Part shown: piece after piece, positions 17,591-27,658 of the stretch
Position numbering within the stretch: the first letter of the stretch is position 1
How the letters are laid out: each line of letters opens with the position of its first letter
Assembly: GCF_001263415.1 (NCBI RefSeq)
Contig: NZ_LGTE01000019.1
Coordinates: forward strand, 1-59,459
Source: Thermincola ferriacetica
GTDB lineage: Bacteria; Bacillota; Thermincolia; Thermincolales; Thermincolaceae
Length of the DNA stretch: 59,459 nucleotides
Direction of reading: 5' to 3'
The notes under the pieces: model-generated
Databases searched by the model: none
Seen by the model: only the letters and a program-made list of their open reading frames with translations
What the model was told of the DNA's origin: nothing
Position numbers and translations under genes: made by a program

Positions 17591-17764
17591 TTGAAGGACA
17601 GGAAACAAAAAGAAAAAAAGAATTATGATCACGGAAAATATATCGGGAAAACCAATATCCCTGATTACGGTGTACCCTCAGGTGTGCAACTGACGGAAAA
17701 ACTGAATGAAGAAATAGCGGAAGCAGCTCAAAAGAAGACTCCGGAGTTACTACCGGAAAGATAG
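17591..17764 (+). CDS. small charged protein of unknown function
   Basis: 57 residues starting at TTG 17591 behind AAGGAG. The N-terminus is very Lys-rich, the middle has KYIGKTNIPDYGVPSGVQ, and the C-terminal part is a charged helix. Both this and the preceding small protein have a basic start followed by a Pro-Gly/Pro-Ser-Gly turn; this may be coincidence. A terminator follows 21 bases after the stop. Confidence 0.5.
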   Translation: MKDRKQKEKKNYDHGKYIGKTNIPDYGVPSGVQLTEKLNEEIAEAAQKKTPELLPER

Positions 17765-17785
17765 GAAGTAATCCGATAACAAATT

Positions 17786-17817
17786 CCGGGTCCCTAAAAA
17801 AGGGAGCCGGCATTTTT
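17786..17817 (+). terminator. Rho-independent terminator of the two small genes
   Basis: CCGGGTCCCT (17786-17795) pairs with AGGGAGCCGG (17801-17810) with one central mismatch; a run of T follows at 17813-17817. Confidence 0.75.
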
Positions 17818-17940
17818 AAAAATGTCTGTCAGGGCCAGGATTGTGCCCCAGTTTTGAATTCGGGTTGTCAGATTTCCTAGCAGAGGACGGTTCTGCCATT
17901 CACGAACGACCGGTGAAAGTTTATCAGTGACATCGAAAAT

Positions 17941-18378
17941 TAAGGTTGGTGAAAAACCAGGAAAGTTTAGTAAAAATCATTTTATAATAAATTTTGAAAG
18001 CCAAATCTCTCGTAGCCCGGCGGGTGAGACTACCAGTAAAACATACAAGAATAAAGACGGAATTGTGGCTTACTTTTTTCCAGGTTAAGAAATGCAACCA
18101 CTGTACGCTAAGAGAGCAATGTACCAAACACAGTAAATGACGAATAGCAAATGTTAATTCCGAGGTAGACACACGAAGGCAAATCTTCAAAGAAATCTCC
18201 ACCCACGAATTTTGTTAGTTTTACCGTAGATGCCTTTTGGTAAAACGGAAATGCGCATCTGATTCGGCACGGCAAGCTGAAGGCGCGGTATATTGGATTA
18301 GCGAAAACAGGTTTGCAGGTAGCTTTTACAGCGGTCGTTAATGGAGATTATTTAAGCGGTTTTGCAACGGATTTCTAG
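17941..18378 (+). pseudogene. IS1182-family transposase C-terminal remnant
   Basis: Pieces in shifting frames follow the order of an IS1182 transposase: GKFSKNHFIINFESQIS and SPAGETTSKTYKNKDG (about 17960-18075), then a zinc-ribbon-like CNHCTLREQCTKHS, an in-frame TGA near 18138, and the C-terminal ARYIGLAKTGLQVAFTA before TAG 18376. At least two frame breaks and one stop make it inactive. The N-terminal half is not seen. Confidence 0.7.
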
Positions 18379-18440
18379 ATGATATTAAAGACTTGTATTT
18401 GTATTGTCAGTTATTGGGAAAAATTACTTGATTTCTGGGT

Positions 18441-18469
18441 TGACAATACCAGCATTGTACTGTATTATG
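18441..18469 (+). promoter_or_regulatory. sigma-A promoter upstream of the urea operon (distal)
   Basis: TTGACA (18441-18446), 17-base spacer, TATTAT (18464-18469); one mismatch to the consensus. About 460 bases before urtA. Confidence 0.6.
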
Positions 18470-18526
18470 AAATTACATAGTTTGACGCCGACTATATTAT
18501 TTTTCAAAAATTATACCCAGGGTATA

Positions 18527-18555
18527 TTGACTATTATAATTTTGCATATTATTAT
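18527..18555 (+). promoter_or_regulatory. sigma-A promoter upstream of the urea operon (proximal)
   Basis: TTGACT (18527-18532), 17-base spacer, TATTAT (18550-18555). With the distal promoter it would give a leader of more than 350 bases containing several hairpins. Confidence 0.6.
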
Positions 18556-18602
18556 CAATTCCTATTATTACTATCAATTATTGATAAGGTTTATCAAAGT
18601 AA

Positions 18603-18632
18603 AAGTCGGAGGTCATGCTACCTTCGGTTTTT
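18603..18632 (+). terminator. leader hairpin with T-run
   Basis: Stem around CGGAGG (18607-18612) and CCTTCG (18621-18626), extended by wobble pairs, followed by TTTTT. It would end or pause transcripts soon after the proximal promoter. Confidence 0.4.
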
Positions 18633-18663
18633 CTATTCCCCATAATTTTTCTATTCCCCATAA
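18628..18663 (+). repeat. perfect 18-bp tandem duplication
   Basis: TTTTTCTATTCCCCATAA occurs twice head to tail (18628-18645 and 18646-18663) without a mismatch, in the leader of the urea operon. It could be paired regulator sites or a recent slippage product. Confidence 0.8.
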
Positions 18664-18694
18664 TAAGTGTGCAACGTTGCATACCAGGCATTGC

Positions 18695-18738
18695 GGCCTT
18701 TTCGACATTAATATTGTCGAAAAGGCCTTTAATTTTTT
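18695..18738 (+). terminator. strong Rho-independent terminator or attenuator in the urt leader
   Basis: Perfect 13-bp stem GGCCTTTTCGACA (18695-18707) with TGTCGAAAAGGCC (18715-18727), then TTTAATTTTTT. No gene precedes it, so it most likely attenuates the transcript started at 18441 or 18527. Confidence 0.7.
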
Positions 18739-18795
18739 AACAAACTTAGCCGGGGATTTTTCAAAACAAAATAGATAACACCAAAGAAGATGCCG

Positions 18796-18847
18796 AGCAA
18801 AGACGCTTTTAGTAGGGTGTAATAACCTTGCTTTAAGTGTCTTTTTT
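18796..18847 (+). terminator. second leader terminator with an overlapping alternative stem
   Basis: AAGACGCTT (18800-18808) pairs with AAGTGTCTT (18835-18843, one G-U) followed by TTTTTT. An alternative stem AGCAA (18796-18800) with TTGCT (18828-18832) crosses it, so the two cannot both form in a simple fold. That is the layout of an attenuator, but the ligand or protein is unknown. Confidence 0.5.
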
Positions 18848-18930
18848 AATTTGAAGGGAGGTGGTAGATTAACCAGGAAACAATATCAATTTCGTTGAAA
18901 GCAAAATCAATTAACAGGAGGAGAAATAAT

Positions 18931-20190
18931 ATGAAAAGGAAGTTTTTTTACCAGTTGTTACCCATTATGGTTCTTTTGCTGACATTAGGCCTGTTGGTAA
19001 CGGGTTGTGGGGCCAGTAAAACGAAAGAGAATAAAGAGGGTGAAAAGTCTACCCGGAGTTCGGAAGACACGATTAAAGTTGGCATTCTGCACTCTTTGAG
19101 TGGGACGATGGCTATCAGTGAAGTTTCTGTCAAGGATGCTACATTAATGGCTATTGAGGAGATCAACGCGTCGGGCGGCCTGTTAGGCAAGAAAATAGAG
19201 CCTATAATTGAAGACGGTGCTTCCGATTGGCCCACTTTTGCAGAAAAAGCAAAAAAACTTTTGCAGCAGGATAAAGTGGCCGCCATTTTCGGTTGTTGGA
19301 CTTCCGCCAGCCGAAAGGCAGTTCTGCCTGTTGTTGAAGAATATAACGGATTGTTATGGTACCCCGTTCAATACGAAGGACTGGAAGCATCCAAGAACAT
19401 TTTCTATACCGGGGCTGAGCCTACTCAGCAAATTGTACCTGCAGTAAGCTGGCTGATTAAAAACAGGGGCAAAGACTTCTTTCTTTTGGGTTCCGATTAT
19501 GTTTTTCCCCGTACAGCCAATAAAATCATAAAGGCCCAGCTCAAGGCTGAAGGCGGTAACCTGGTAGGCGAAGAATACACTCCACTGGGCCATACTGATT
19601 ACAGTACTATTATCAATAAGATTAAAACCGCCAGACCCAAAGTTATCTTCAATACCTTAAACGGGGATAGCAACGTGGCATTCTTTAAGCAGTTGCGTGA
19701 TGCAGGCATTACTTCCAAAGATATCACTGTCATGTCCGTAAGCGCTGCTGAGGAAGAAATAAGGGGAATTGGCGCTCAAAATATGGCCGGTCATTTGGCT
19801 GTATGGAACTACTTCCAGTCAACCGATACTCCCGAAAACAAGGCTTTTGTTGAAAAGTATAAGGCTAAGTATGGTCAGGACCGCGTAACCGACGATCCTA
19901 TAGAAGCAGGATACTTTGGGGTATACCTTTGGGCTGAAGCAGTGAAAAAAGCGGGTTCCACCGATGTAGACAAGGTCAGGGAAGCTGCCAAGAGCGGTAT
20001 TGAATTCAAAGCTCCCGAAGGATTAGTAAAAATTGAGCCTGAAAACCAGCACACTTGGAAGACGGTCCGGATCGGAGAAGTTCAGGCCGACGGCCAGTTC
20101 AAGGAATTATGGAGTACAGGCCGGCCTATCAAGCCAGACCCGTTCTTGAAAGGCTACGATTGGGCTAAGGGTTTGAGCGCTGGGCAGTAG
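18931..20190 (+). CDS. urtA: urea ABC transporter substrate-binding lipoprotein UrtA
   Basis: About 419 residues of the branched-chain amino acid/urea-binding family. A lipoprotein signal ends in VTGCG, then the mature part starts with [35 protein letters not shown] and [14 protein letters not shown] are typical of the urea/short-amide-binding branch. ATG 18931 is used, with AGGAGGAG 8 bases upstream, because it gives a proper signal peptide. First gene of urtABCDE and directly upstream of urease, which supports urea as the ligand. Anchored outside the membrane. Confidence 0.95.
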   Translation: MKRKFFYQLLPIMVLLLTLGLLVTGCGASKTKENKEGEKSTRSSEDTIKVGILHSLSGTMAISEVSVKDATLMAIEEINASGGLLGKKIEPIIEDGASDWPTFAEKAKKLLQQDKVAAIFGCWTSASRKAVLPVVEEYNGLLWYPVQYEGLEASKNIFYTGAEPTQQIVPAVSWLIKNRGKDFFLLGSDYVFPRTANKIIKAQLKAEGGNLVGEEYTPLGHTDYSTIINKIKTARPKVIFNTLNGDSNVAFFKQLRDAGITSKDITVMSVSAAEEEIRGIGAQNMAGHLAVWNYFQSTDTPENKAFVEKYKAKYGQDRVTDDPIEAGYFGVYLWAEAVKKAGSTDVDKVREAAKSGIEFKAPEGLVKIEPENQHTWKTVRIGEVQADGQFKELWSTGRPIKPDPFLKGYDWAKGLSAGQ

Positions 20191-20319
20191 TAATATCACC
20201 GGTGGTGCTGCCCCTGCTCCTTTAGAAACTTGGCTGAAAAGTACAGGTTAATTTAAGGAGTGGCGGGGCAGTACCCCTTTTCAATCCCGGTCCATCGAAC
20301 CATAAGGGAGGGAGAACAG

Positions 20320-21225
20320 TTGGATACGTTGTTACTGCAGATCTTTAATGGTATAAGCGTAAGTTCAATTCTTCTATTGATAGCTCTTGGCCTTTCCATT
20401 ACTTTCGGATTAATGAATGTCATCAACATGGCCCATGGGGAATTAATCATGATTGGAGCTTATGTGGCCTATGTCACCCAATTGGTATTTAGCAGATACC
20501 TGCCGAAAGAGTTATTTGGACTTTATTTTATTGTAGCCATCCCGTTAGCTTTCGCAGTCACTGGACTATTAGGGCTACTTTTGGAAAATGTGCTGATCAG
20601 GTTTTTGTACGGCCGGCCTCTTGACAGCTTGCTGGCCACATGGGGAGTCAGCATGATACTCCAGCAGTTAGCCCGCAATATTTTTGGCGCGCCTAATGTG
20701 GATGTGGTCAGCCCCCAGTGGCTTAACGGAGGGCTCCAGGTAACAGCGGGCCTTCAGCTACCTTATAAACGTTTATTTATTATTGGGCTGGTACTAATAT
20801 GTGTGGCTGGTATATATCTGTTTTTTTACCGGTCGGGATACGGGCGAAAAATTCGTGCCGTTATGCAGAACCGCAACATGGCATCCTGCCTTGGCGTACC
20901 CACCCGCAAAGTGGACTCATATACCTTTGCCCTGGGGTCTGGGCTGGCGGGTATTGCTGGTTGCACATTGACATTGCTTGGGTCTATTGGGCCAACTCTA
21001 GGTACATACTATATTGTTGATGCATTTATGGTTGTTGTTCTTGGCGGTGTAGGAAAAATCATTGGCACTGTAGCCGGTGCGTTGGCAATAGGTATCCTAA
21101 ATACCGCGTTGGAGTATAGCACAACGGCGTCAATTGGAAAGGTCCTGGTCTTTGCCATTGTGATAGCTTTTCTGCAGTTGAGGCCGGCAGGGTTATTTTC
21201 AATCCGGACGCGGGCTCTTGATTAA
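20320..21225 (+). CDS. urtB: urea ABC transporter permease UrtB
   Basis: About 301 residues, LivH-type inner-membrane permease with 8-9 hydrophobic helices. [20 protein letters not shown] and [16 protein letters not shown] are family marks. TTG 20320 follows GGGAGGGAG, whereas the upstream in-frame GTG 20260 lacks a site and would add a non-conserved extension. Works with UrtC as the channel of the importer. Confidence 0.93.
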   Translation: MDTLLLQIFNGISVSSILLLIALGLSITFGLMNVINMAHGELIMIGAYVAYVTQLVFSRYLPKELFGLYFIVAIPLAFAVTGLLGLLLENVLIRFLYGRPLDSLLATWGVSMILQQLARNIFGAPNVDVVSPQWLNGGLQVTAGLQLPYKRLFIIGLVLICVAGIYLFFYRSGYGRKIRAVMQNRNMASCLGVPTRKVDSYTFALGSGLAGIAGCTLTLLGSIGPTLGTYYIVDAFMVVVLGGVGKIIGTVAGALAIGILNTALEYSTTASIGKVLVFAIVIAFLQLRPAGLFSIRTRALD

Positions 21226-21264
21226 ACGGGGAAATCCCTTAACAGTTAAAAGGGAGGGGAGATT

Positions 21265-22407
21265 ATGGGAAAAATAAGTAAGCATCTCATATCCTGGGAA
21301 AATTGGTTATTTGTATTTACGGCATTTCTGTTGCTTGCTGTAGCGCCATTGACCCTTTCGGAGTTCAGACTTAACCTACTAGGAAAATTTCTGGCTTATG
21401 CCATCTTGGCCCTGGGAATTGACCTCATCTGGGGATACACAGGAATCCTCAGCCTTGGCCACGGAGTCTATTTCGGGCTAGGAGCTTACAGTATGGCCAT
21501 GTATTTAAAATTAGAAGCATCGGGCGGGCAGCTTCCGGACTTCATGTCCTGGAGCGGCCTGACAGAGCTTCCCTGGTTCTGGAAGCCATTTCAACATGCC
21601 TGGTTTGCTGTTCCCATGACGATAATTTTGCCAGTTACTCTGGCCGTTATCTTAGGGTTCCTGACCTTTCGAAACAGGATTAAGGGAGTGTATTTTTCAA
21701 TTTTATCCCAGGCTCTGGCCATTATTTTTGTTACCCTCTTCATCGGACAGCAGCCCTATACCGGTGGAACCAACGGCCTGACCAGCTACAAGACCATATT
21801 TGGTTTTTCGCTGGCCAGTTCCAAGACTCAGATGACACTTTACACAGTTACCGTATTGGTTCTTGGGTTAGCTTTCCTGTTTTGCCGCGGACTTACCAGG
21901 GCTAGGTTCGGCCGAATTTTAATGGCCATTCGGGATGGGGAGAATAGGGTACGCTTTACAGGTTATGATCCTACAGTGTATAAGGTTTTCGTTTATGCTG
22001 TTTCAGCTGCCCTGGCCGGGATTGCAGGCGCGCTTTTTGTAACCCAGGTTGGTATTATCTCCCCGGCCATGATGGGTATAGTACCATCAATTGAAATGGC
22101 TGTCTGGGTCGCCGTCGGCGGGCGCGGTACTCTGGTGGGGGCTGTTGTGGGAGCAATCCTGGTTAATGCGGCCAAAAGCAGTTTCAGCGAAACCTTTCCT
22201 GATGCCTGGTCATATTTCATAGGGGCTTTGTTTGTTGGAGTAGTTTTACTATTCCCCGATGGGATGATGGGACTGCTTAAAAAGATCAGGGGAAGATTTG
22301 AAGCGAGCGGGACGCACACAAATACGGTTCAGACAGGGACAATAAATACAAAGGAGGGAAGGTTATATGGCGGGTACGATACTGTACTTGGAAAACGTTA
22401 CCGTTGA
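21265..22407 (+). CDS. urtC: urea ABC transporter permease UrtC
   Basis: 380 residues, LivM-type permease: LALGIDLIWGYTGILSLGHG near the N-terminus and FTGYDPTVYKVFVYAVSA in the coupling loop region. Strong AGGGAGGGG site before ATG 21265. Its last 13 codons overlap the start of urtD by 41 bases; that tail is hydrophilic and not conserved in the family as I know it, so an earlier natural stop may have been lost. Confidence 0.93.
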   Translation: MGKISKHLISWENWLFVFTAFLLLAVAPLTLSEFRLNLLGKFLAYAILALGIDLIWGYTGILSLGHGVYFGLGAYSMAMYLKLEASGGQLPDFMSWSGLTELPWFWKPFQHAWFAVPMTIILPVTLAVILGFLTFRNRIKGVYFSILSQALAIIFVTLFIGQQPYTGGTNGLTSYKTIFGFSLASSKTQMTLYTVTVLVLGLAFLFCRGLTRARFGRILMAIRDGENRVRFTGYDPTVYKVFVYAVSAALAGIAGALFVTQVGIISPAMMGIVPSIEMAVWVAVGGRGTLVGAVVGAILVNAAKSSFSETFPDAWSYFIGALFVGVVLLFPDGMMGLLKKIRGRFEASGTHTNTVQTGTINTKEGRLYGGYDTVLGKRYR

Positions 22408-23125
22408 TTTTGACGGGTTCAAAGCCATCCAAAATCTGAATTCCTATATTGAGTATGGCGAGCTTCGTTTTCTTATAGGGCCCAATGGAGCAGGCAAGAC
22501 AACCCTGCTGGACGTGATTTGCGGAAAAACAAAGCTCACCGAGGGGCGGGTAATTTTCGACAATACCGAAATCACCAGGAAGAGTGAGCATGAAATCGTA
22601 AAAATGGGCATCTGCAGAAAATTTCAAACCCCCTCCGTTTTCAACAACCTCACTGTTTTTGAAAACCTTGAGTTAGCCGTACAAAAACACCGGGGGATTT
22701 TGGCATCGTTATTTCGCAACCTGACTGCTGAACAGGCCGAAAAGATTAATGCTACTCTGGAAAACATCGGTCTTGCCGATCAAGCTGGTGTCAAAGCGGG
22801 CTCCTTGTCCCATGGGCAAAAACAATGGCTGGAAATTGGCATGCAACTGGTACAGGATCCGGAACTCCTGCTTTTGGATGAGCCCGTTGCCGGAATGACC
22901 AAAAAAGAGACTGAAAAAACCGGACAACTACTCCGGGAAATTGCCAAAAACCGGTCTGTGCTGGTAGTCGAACATGATATGGAATTTGTGAGGAATTTTG
23001 CCCAAAAGGTCACAGTTATGCACGAAGGTAAAATTCTTTGCGAGGGGACCGTTGATAAAGTGCAGAGCGACCCTAAAGTGATTGAGGTCTACTTGGGACG
23101 GGGGCGGGAAAATGTTAAACATTGA
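22367..23125 (+). CDS. urtD: urea ABC transporter ATP-binding protein UrtD
   Basis: 252 residues, LivG-type ATPase. Walker A GPNGAGKTT, signature LSHGQKQWLE, Walker B LLLLDEPVAGM, and H-loop VVEHDME are all intact. AAGGAGGGAAGG precedes ATG 22367. Hydrolyses ATP on the cytoplasmic face of UrtBC together with UrtE. Confidence 0.95.
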   Translation: MAGTILYLENVTVDFDGFKAIQNLNSYIEYGELRFLIGPNGAGKTTLLDVICGKTKLTEGRVIFDNTEITRKSEHEIVKMGICRKFQTPSVFNNLTVFENLELAVQKHRGILASLFRNLTAEQAEKINATLENIGLADQAGVKAGSLSHGQKQWLEIGMQLVQDPELLLLDEPVAGMTKKETEKTGQLLREIAKNRSVLVVEHDMEFVRNFAQKVTVMHEGKILCEGTVDKVQSDPKVIEVYLGRGRENVKH

Positions 23126-23807
23126 AAATTTGAATGTTTACTATGATGAAAGCATTATCCTTCGCGATGTTGACCTGCGGGTTCCGGCCGGACAGGTAGT
23201 TTGCCTGATGGGCAGAAACGGTGTGGGTAAAACAACGTTGCTTAAGACAGTAATGGGCCTGCTGCGGCCGAAAACGGGAAAGATTGAGTTCAGCGGGAAA
23301 GACATTACCAGAAAGACCCCTGATAAAAGGGCTAAAGCAGGCATAGGTTACGTACCCCAGGGACGGGATATTTTTCCCCTTTTGACAGTTGAAGAAAACC
23401 TTTTGCTGGGCCTGGAAGCAGGAACTGAAAAAAAGAAGGGCATCCCGGATGACGTTTTTGAAATGTTTCCGGCTTTAAAAGAAATGCTGAACCGAAAAGG
23501 CGGAGACTTAAGCGGCGGGCAGCAGCAGCAGTTGGCAATTGCCAGGGCCCTGGTTTCCCGCCCAAAGATGCTGATTCTGGATGAACCGACGGAAGGTATT
23601 CAGCCTTCTATCATTCTAGATATTGCCAAGGCAATCAAGGTCATTCGCGAAAAAAGCGACGTTTCCATCCTGCTGGTGGAACAATACCTAGAGTTTGTGT
23701 TGGAACTGGCAGATTACTACTATGTAATGGAAAAAGGGTCCATTGTAACCCAGGGACCTGTAAAGGAAATGAACGAGGACATGGTCAAGAATTACCTGAC
23801 CGTTTGA
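23112..23807 (+). CDS. urtE: urea ABC transporter ATP-binding protein UrtE
   Basis: About 231 residues, LivF-type ATPase: Walker A GRNGVGKTT, GYVPQGRDIFP, signature LSGGQQQQLAIARAL, Walker B MLILDEPTEGI. ATG 23112 overlaps the urtD end by 14 bases. Closes the importer operon; urease starts 128 bases on. Confidence 0.95.
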   Translation: MLNIENLNVYYDESIILRDVDLRVPAGQVVCLMGRNGVGKTTLLKTVMGLLRPKTGKIEFSGKDITRKTPDKRAKAGIGYVPQGRDIFPLLTVEENLLLGLEAGTEKKKGIPDDVFEMFPALKEMLNRKGGDLSGGQQQQLAIARALVSRPKMLILDEPTEGIQPSIILDIAKAIKVIREKSDVSILLVEQYLEFVLELADYYYVMEKGSIVTQGPVKEMNEDMVKNYLTV

Positions 23808-23864
23808 CCCGAATAATACATTGACTTTTAAAAAAATGGTATTCTTTTTGACTGAGTTATTCTG

Positions 23865-23893
23865 TTGAATACGGCAATCTTTTTGGTTATACC
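23865..23893 (+). promoter_or_regulatory. probable promoter of the urease operon
   Basis: TTGAAT (23865-23870), 17-base spacer, TATACC (23888-23893), 42 bases before ureA. No terminator is visible after urtE, so urease may be transcribed both from here and by read-through. Confidence 0.4.
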
Positions 23894-23935
23894 TGAACAA
23901 TACGTGCAATCTTATCTGGTTAGGAGTGACAAGTT

Positions 23936-24238
23936 ATGCGTTTGACTCCCCGTGAGCAGGAAAAACTGTTGGTTTACTTGGCTGCCCAACTGGCCTGGGA
24001 GCGGAAAGCAAGGGGACTCAAGCTGAACTACCCCGAGGCGGTGGCAATTATTACATCGGCTATTCAGGAAGGGGCCAGGGACGGCAGAACCGTTGCCGAA
24101 CTTATGCAGTATGGCGCCCAGATTTTAACCAGCGAAGACGTTATGCCAGGCGTCAGTGAAATGATTCATGAAATACAGGTGGAAGCTACTTTTCCTGACG
24201 GCACAAAACTGGTAACAGTACATAATCCGATAAGGTAG
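23936..24238 (+). CDS. ureA: urease gamma subunit
   Basis: 100 residues, standard length. It starts with [20 protein letters not shown] and carries [21 protein letters not shown] and [18 protein letters not shown], all family-defining. Forms the trimer of UreABC heterotrimers in the cytoplasm. AGGAGTGA precedes ATG 23936. Confidence 0.97.
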   Translation: MRLTPREQEKLLVYLAAQLAWERKARGLKLNYPEAVAIITSAIQEGARDGRTVAELMQYGAQILTSEDVMPGVSEMIHEIQVEATFPDGTKLVTVHNPIR

Positions 24239-24248
24239 GTGAGGATCT

Positions 24249-24641
24249 ATGATACCTGGAGAGTATATTTTGGGTGAAGGTGAGATTGAAGCAAACAAGG
24301 GCAGGAAAACGGTGCAGATTACCGTTGCCAATACGGGTGACAGGCCGGTACAGGTAGGTTCACATTTTCATTTCTTTGAGGTGAATAAGTTCCTGGAATT
24401 TGACAGGGCCAAGGCTTTGGGGATGCGGCTCAACATTCCGGCGGGGACTGCCGTGAGGTTTGAACCCGGAGAAGAAAAGGATGTTACACTGGTGGAAATT
24501 GGCGGTAAAAAAACAATCTACGGGCTTAACGGCCTGACTGAGGGGGCGGTCCGTTCCGCGGCGACGGCGGACTGCGCCATTGAAAAGGCGGTTAGAGGGA
24601 AATTTAAGGGTGCGCAAAAACCCTGCCTTGGCAAAAAGTAG
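24249..24641 (+). CDS. ureB: urease beta subunit
   Basis: 130 residues. [17 protein letters not shown] at the start and [19 protein letters not shown] in the middle identify it; [20 protein letters not shown] follows. The C-terminal ~25 residues form a basic tail a little longer than in minimal UreB. 10 bases after ureA. Confidence 0.97.
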   Translation: MIPGEYILGEGEIEANKGRKTVQITVANTGDRPVQVGSHFHFFEVNKFLEFDRAKALGMRLNIPAGTAVRFEPGEEKDVTLVEIGGKKTIYGLNGLTEGAVRSAATADCAIEKAVRGKFKGAQKPCLGKK

Positions 24642-24661
24642 CTTGAAGAGGTGAGAAAATA

Positions 24662-26380
24662 ATGAGTTTGAAAATGACGCGCCGGGAGTATGCCGATATG
24701 TTTGGACCTACGGTGGGAGACAGGGTGCGCCTGGCTGATACTGATATTATCATTGAAGTTGAACGCGATTTTACGGTTTACGGAGACGAGTGCAAATTCG
24801 GCGGGGGTAAGGTACTGCGGGACGGGATGGGCCAGTCCCCGAACGCCACCAGGGAAGAGGGGGTTTTGGACCTGGTCATCACTAATGCACTGATCCTCGA
24901 CCACTGGGGTATTGTTAAGGCCGATATCGGTATCCGTGACGGAAGAATTGTCGGTATAGGCAAGGCTGGGAACCCTAACCTGATGGACGGGGTTGACCCC
25001 GGTATGGTTGTGGGGGCTGCTACGGAAGTTATTGCCGGGGAAGGGATGATTGTAACACCCGGGGGGATAGATACCCACATTCACTTTATTTCCCCGCAGC
25101 AGGTAGAAACGGCCATTGCCTCCGGAATCACAACCATGATTGGCGGGGGCACAGGTCCGGCAACAGGGACCAATGCCACTACCTGCACCCCGGGAGCCTG
25201 GAATATTCATAAGATGCTGGAAGCCGCGGAAGAGTTTCCGGTGAACATGGGTTTTCTGGGCAAAGGCAACTGTTCTTTTGCAGCCCCTTTGATCGAACAG
25301 GTTATGTCCGGGGCTATGGGCTTAAAACTTCATGAAGACTGGGGGTCCACACCCGCAGCCATTGACAAGTGCCTGCGTGTTGCCGATGAATACGATGTAC
25401 AGGTAGCCATCCATACCGACACCCTGAACGAAGCCGGGTTTGTGGAAGATACAATTGCCGCTATCAACGGGCGGACCATTCACACTTACCATACTGAAGG
25501 CGCGGGTGGCGGCCACGCCCCCGATATCATCAGGATTGCCGCCGAACCGAACGTGTTGCCTTCATCCACAAACCCTACGCGCCCTTTTACAATTAACACT
25601 GTCGACGAGCACCTGGATATGCTGATGGTCTGCCATCACCTGGACAGCAAAGTACCTGAGGATGTTGCCTTTGCAGATTCGCGGATAAGGGCCGAAACCA
25701 TTGCCGCCGAAGACATTCTTCATGACCTGGGCGTTTTCAGTATGTTCAGCTCTGATTCTCAGGCTATGGGCCGGGTAGGTGAGGTTATTATCCGGACCTG
25801 GCAGACAGCGGACAAGATGAAAAAACAGCGCGGGCCTTTACCTGAAGATAGCAGCAGGAATGATAATTTCCGGGCCAAGCGTTATATTGCCAAATACACC
25901 ATCAATCCGGCCGTTACTCACGGGATCAGCAGGTATGTGGGTTCTATTGAAACCGGGAAACTGGCTGACATTGTCCTGTGGCAGCCCAGGTTTTTCGGCG
26001 TAAAGCCGGAAATAGTGATCAAGGGTGGTATGATAGCCTACAGCCAGATGGGCGATGCCAATGCCTCTATCCCTACGCCGCAGCCCGTCTTTTCCAGGCC
26101 TATGTTCGGTGCCCTGGGCAAAGCAAAGTTCCGGACCTGTTTGACCTTTGTATCGGAATACGCTTTTGTCCATGGTGTTAAATCTCTGCTGGGCTTGGAA
26201 AAAGAGGTTGTGCCGGTGAAGAACTGCCGGAGCATATCTAAAAAGCAGATGCTCCACAACGATGCGCTGCCGGATATTACCGTTGACCCGGAAACCTATG
26301 AAGTAAGGGTCAACGGGGAGCTTTTAACCTGCGAGCCGGCGAAGGAACTGCCGCTTGCCCAGAGATACTTTCTGTTTTAA
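24662..26380 (+). CDS. ureC: urease alpha subunit (catalytic)
   Basis: 572 residues, standard. All active-site parts are present: His139 and His141 (DTHIHF), the carbamylated Lys222 (GLKLHEDWG), [22 protein letters not shown], the flap Cys324-His325 (VCHH) and Asp364 ([10 protein letters not shown]). Hydrolyses urea to ammonia and carbamate with a di-nickel centre. Nothing looks defective. Confidence 0.98.
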   Translation: MSLKMTRREYADMFGPTVGDRVRLADTDIIIEVERDFTVYGDECKFGGGKVLRDGMGQSPNATREEGVLDLVITNALILDHWGIVKADIGIRDGRIVGIGKAGNPNLMDGVDPGMVVGAATEVIAGEGMIVTPGGIDTHIHFISPQQVETAIASGITTMIGGGTGPATGTNATTCTPGAWNIHKMLEAAEEFPVNMGFLGKGNCSFAAPLIEQVMSGAMGLKLHEDWGSTPAAIDKCLRVADEYDVQVAIHTDTLNEAGFVEDTIAAINGRTIHTYHTEGAGGGHAPDIIRIAAEPNVLPSSTNPTRPFTINTVDEHLDMLMVCHHLDSKVPEDVAFADSRIRAETIAAEDILHDLGVFSMFSSDSQAMGRVGEVIIRTWQTADKMKKQRGPLPEDSSRNDNFRAKRYIAKYTINPAVTHGISRYVGSIETGKLADIVLWQPRFFGVKPEIVIKGGMIAYSQMGDANASIPTPQPVFSRPMFGALGKAKFRTCLTFVSEYAFVHGVKSLLGLEKEVVPVKNCRSISKKQMLHNDALPDITVDPETYEVRVNGELLTCEPAKELPLAQRYFLF

Positions 26381-26422
26381 TCTCCACTTTAATCTCCACA
26401 CCCGGTTAGAGAGGTGATGACT

Positions 26423-26869
26423 GTGATATTTAAAGAAGTACTTGGTAACTTACATGACCTGGACATACCGGATCATCGTATTGAAAAAGTGGCCCTTGAA
26501 TGGTTTGAACTGGATAAAAGGCTGCTATGCAAAACCACTGATAAGGGCAACGACATCGGGATTGCCGTGGAAGGGAGACGGCGGTTGCGGCATGGCGATA
26601 TCCTTTTCCTTACGCCCGAAAGGGTCATCGCTGTTGAAGTACTGCCCACGAAAGCCATTGTGCTGGAACCCAGAAATATGCCGGAGATGGCTCAGGTTTG
26701 CTACCAGTTGGGGAACCGGCATGCTCCCTTGTATATGAGCGGGGAACAGATCCTGGTCCCTTTTGACCAGACAATAGTGGAATTGTTCGAACGCCTGAAT
26801 ATCCCTGTCAAAATTGAAAGGAGGAGGTTGGAACATGGCCTCCGGCCTGAATCACCTCACCATCACTGA
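26423..26869 (+). CDS. ureE: urease accessory protein UreE (nickel chaperone)
   Basis: About 148 residues. FKEVLGNLHDLD is the expected start, and the C-terminus ends in a short His cluster (Pro-His-His-His), much shorter than the His-rich tails of enterobacterial UreE. GTG 26423 is chosen for GAGAGG 8 bases upstream; ATG 26417 or GTG 26414 would also be in frame. Delivers Ni to the UreDFG complex. Overlaps ureF by 35 bases. Confidence 0.93.
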   Translation: MIFKEVLGNLHDLDIPDHRIEKVALEWFELDKRLLCKTTDKGNDIGIAVEGRRRLRHGDILFLTPERVIAVEVLPTKAIVLEPRNMPEMAQVCYQLGNRHAPLYMSGEQILVPFDQTIVELFERLNIPVKIERRRLEHGLRPESPHHH

Positions 26870-27551
26870 ACAAAGCTTACTGTCATTACTACAAATCAGT
26901 GACAGTTTTTTTCCCACCGGCGCCTTTTCGCATTCCTATGGGTTAGAGACTTATGTGCAGGAGGGCCAGGTGGCATCCAAAGAAACATTGGCCCGCTTCC
27001 TTACTGCTTACCTGCTGGAATCCACCGCCACTTCAGACTGCCTGGCCATGGTTTTGGCTTACGGATATGTCGAAAATGAGGAGTGGGAAAAGGTCCTGAA
27101 ACTGGACTACCTACTTTCAGCACAAAAACTGGCCAGGGAGAGCCGTGAAGCAAGTGTTAAAACGGGTACCCGGATGCTGCGGGCAGTTATGAAGCTAATT
27201 GAGGACTCAAGGTTAGTCCGGTTGAGTGATTTGATAGATTCCGGACAAGCTTTTGGCAATCATGCGGTAGTCTATGGCATAGTAGCGAAGGTTTATGGAT
27301 TTGGGATAAAAGAGGCGGCACTGGCTTATGTATATGCTGTGACCGCAAGTATGATAAACAATGCCGTCCGATTAATACCTTTGGGACAAAATGACGGCCA
27401 GTGGGTCCTGGCCCAACTACAGGATTTAATGGCTGAAACAGCTAAGAAGGCCATGCAGTTTTCACTTGAGGATATAGGGTCGTCGGCCCCCGCCCTGGAG
27501 ATCAGGTCAATGCAGCACGAGAGGTTGTATTCGCGGCTTTTTATGTCATAG
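26835..27551 (+). CDS. ureF: urease accessory protein UreF
   Basis: About 238 residues, all-helical. [20 protein letters not shown] and [20 protein letters not shown] are diagnostic. ATG 26835 follows AGGAGG. Acts as an activator and checkpoint for UreG GTPase during nickel insertion into urease. Confidence 0.95.
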   Translation: MASGLNHLTITEQSLLSLLQISDSFFPTGAFSHSYGLETYVQEGQVASKETLARFLTAYLLESTATSDCLAMVLAYGYVENEEWEKVLKLDYLLSAQKLARESREASVKTGTRMLRAVMKLIEDSRLVRLSDLIDSGQAFGNHAVVYGIVAKVYGFGIKEAALAYVYAVTASMINNAVRLIPLGQNDGQWVLAQLQDLMAETAKKAMQFSLEDIGSSAPALEIRSMQHERLYSRLFMS

Positions 27552-27658
27552 GCCTAAAATTCAGATTTTCTACATGGCTACAAATTAAGGGCCTTATATA
27601 TTTGTCGGTTATCAATTGGTTGAACAATTTTAAATTTTTTGTAGAGGAAGTGGTTAAT

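Noticed and set aside
18404-18778. 124-codon open frame in the urea leader
   Set aside because: It spans two promoters, an 18-bp direct repeat and a terminator hairpin, has no ribosome site and an AT-driven composition; it is leader DNA.
18560-18890. Guanidine (ykkC) riboswitch or ANTAR twin hairpins in the urt leader
   Set aside because: Neither the ykkC conserved blocks nor hexaloops with the A1/G4 pattern are present in the hairpins seen.
22367-22407. 41-base overlap of urtC and urtD as a sign of an annotation error
   Set aside because: Both frames are open and the urtD start has a strong ribosome site; a short non-conserved urtC tail explains it without an error.
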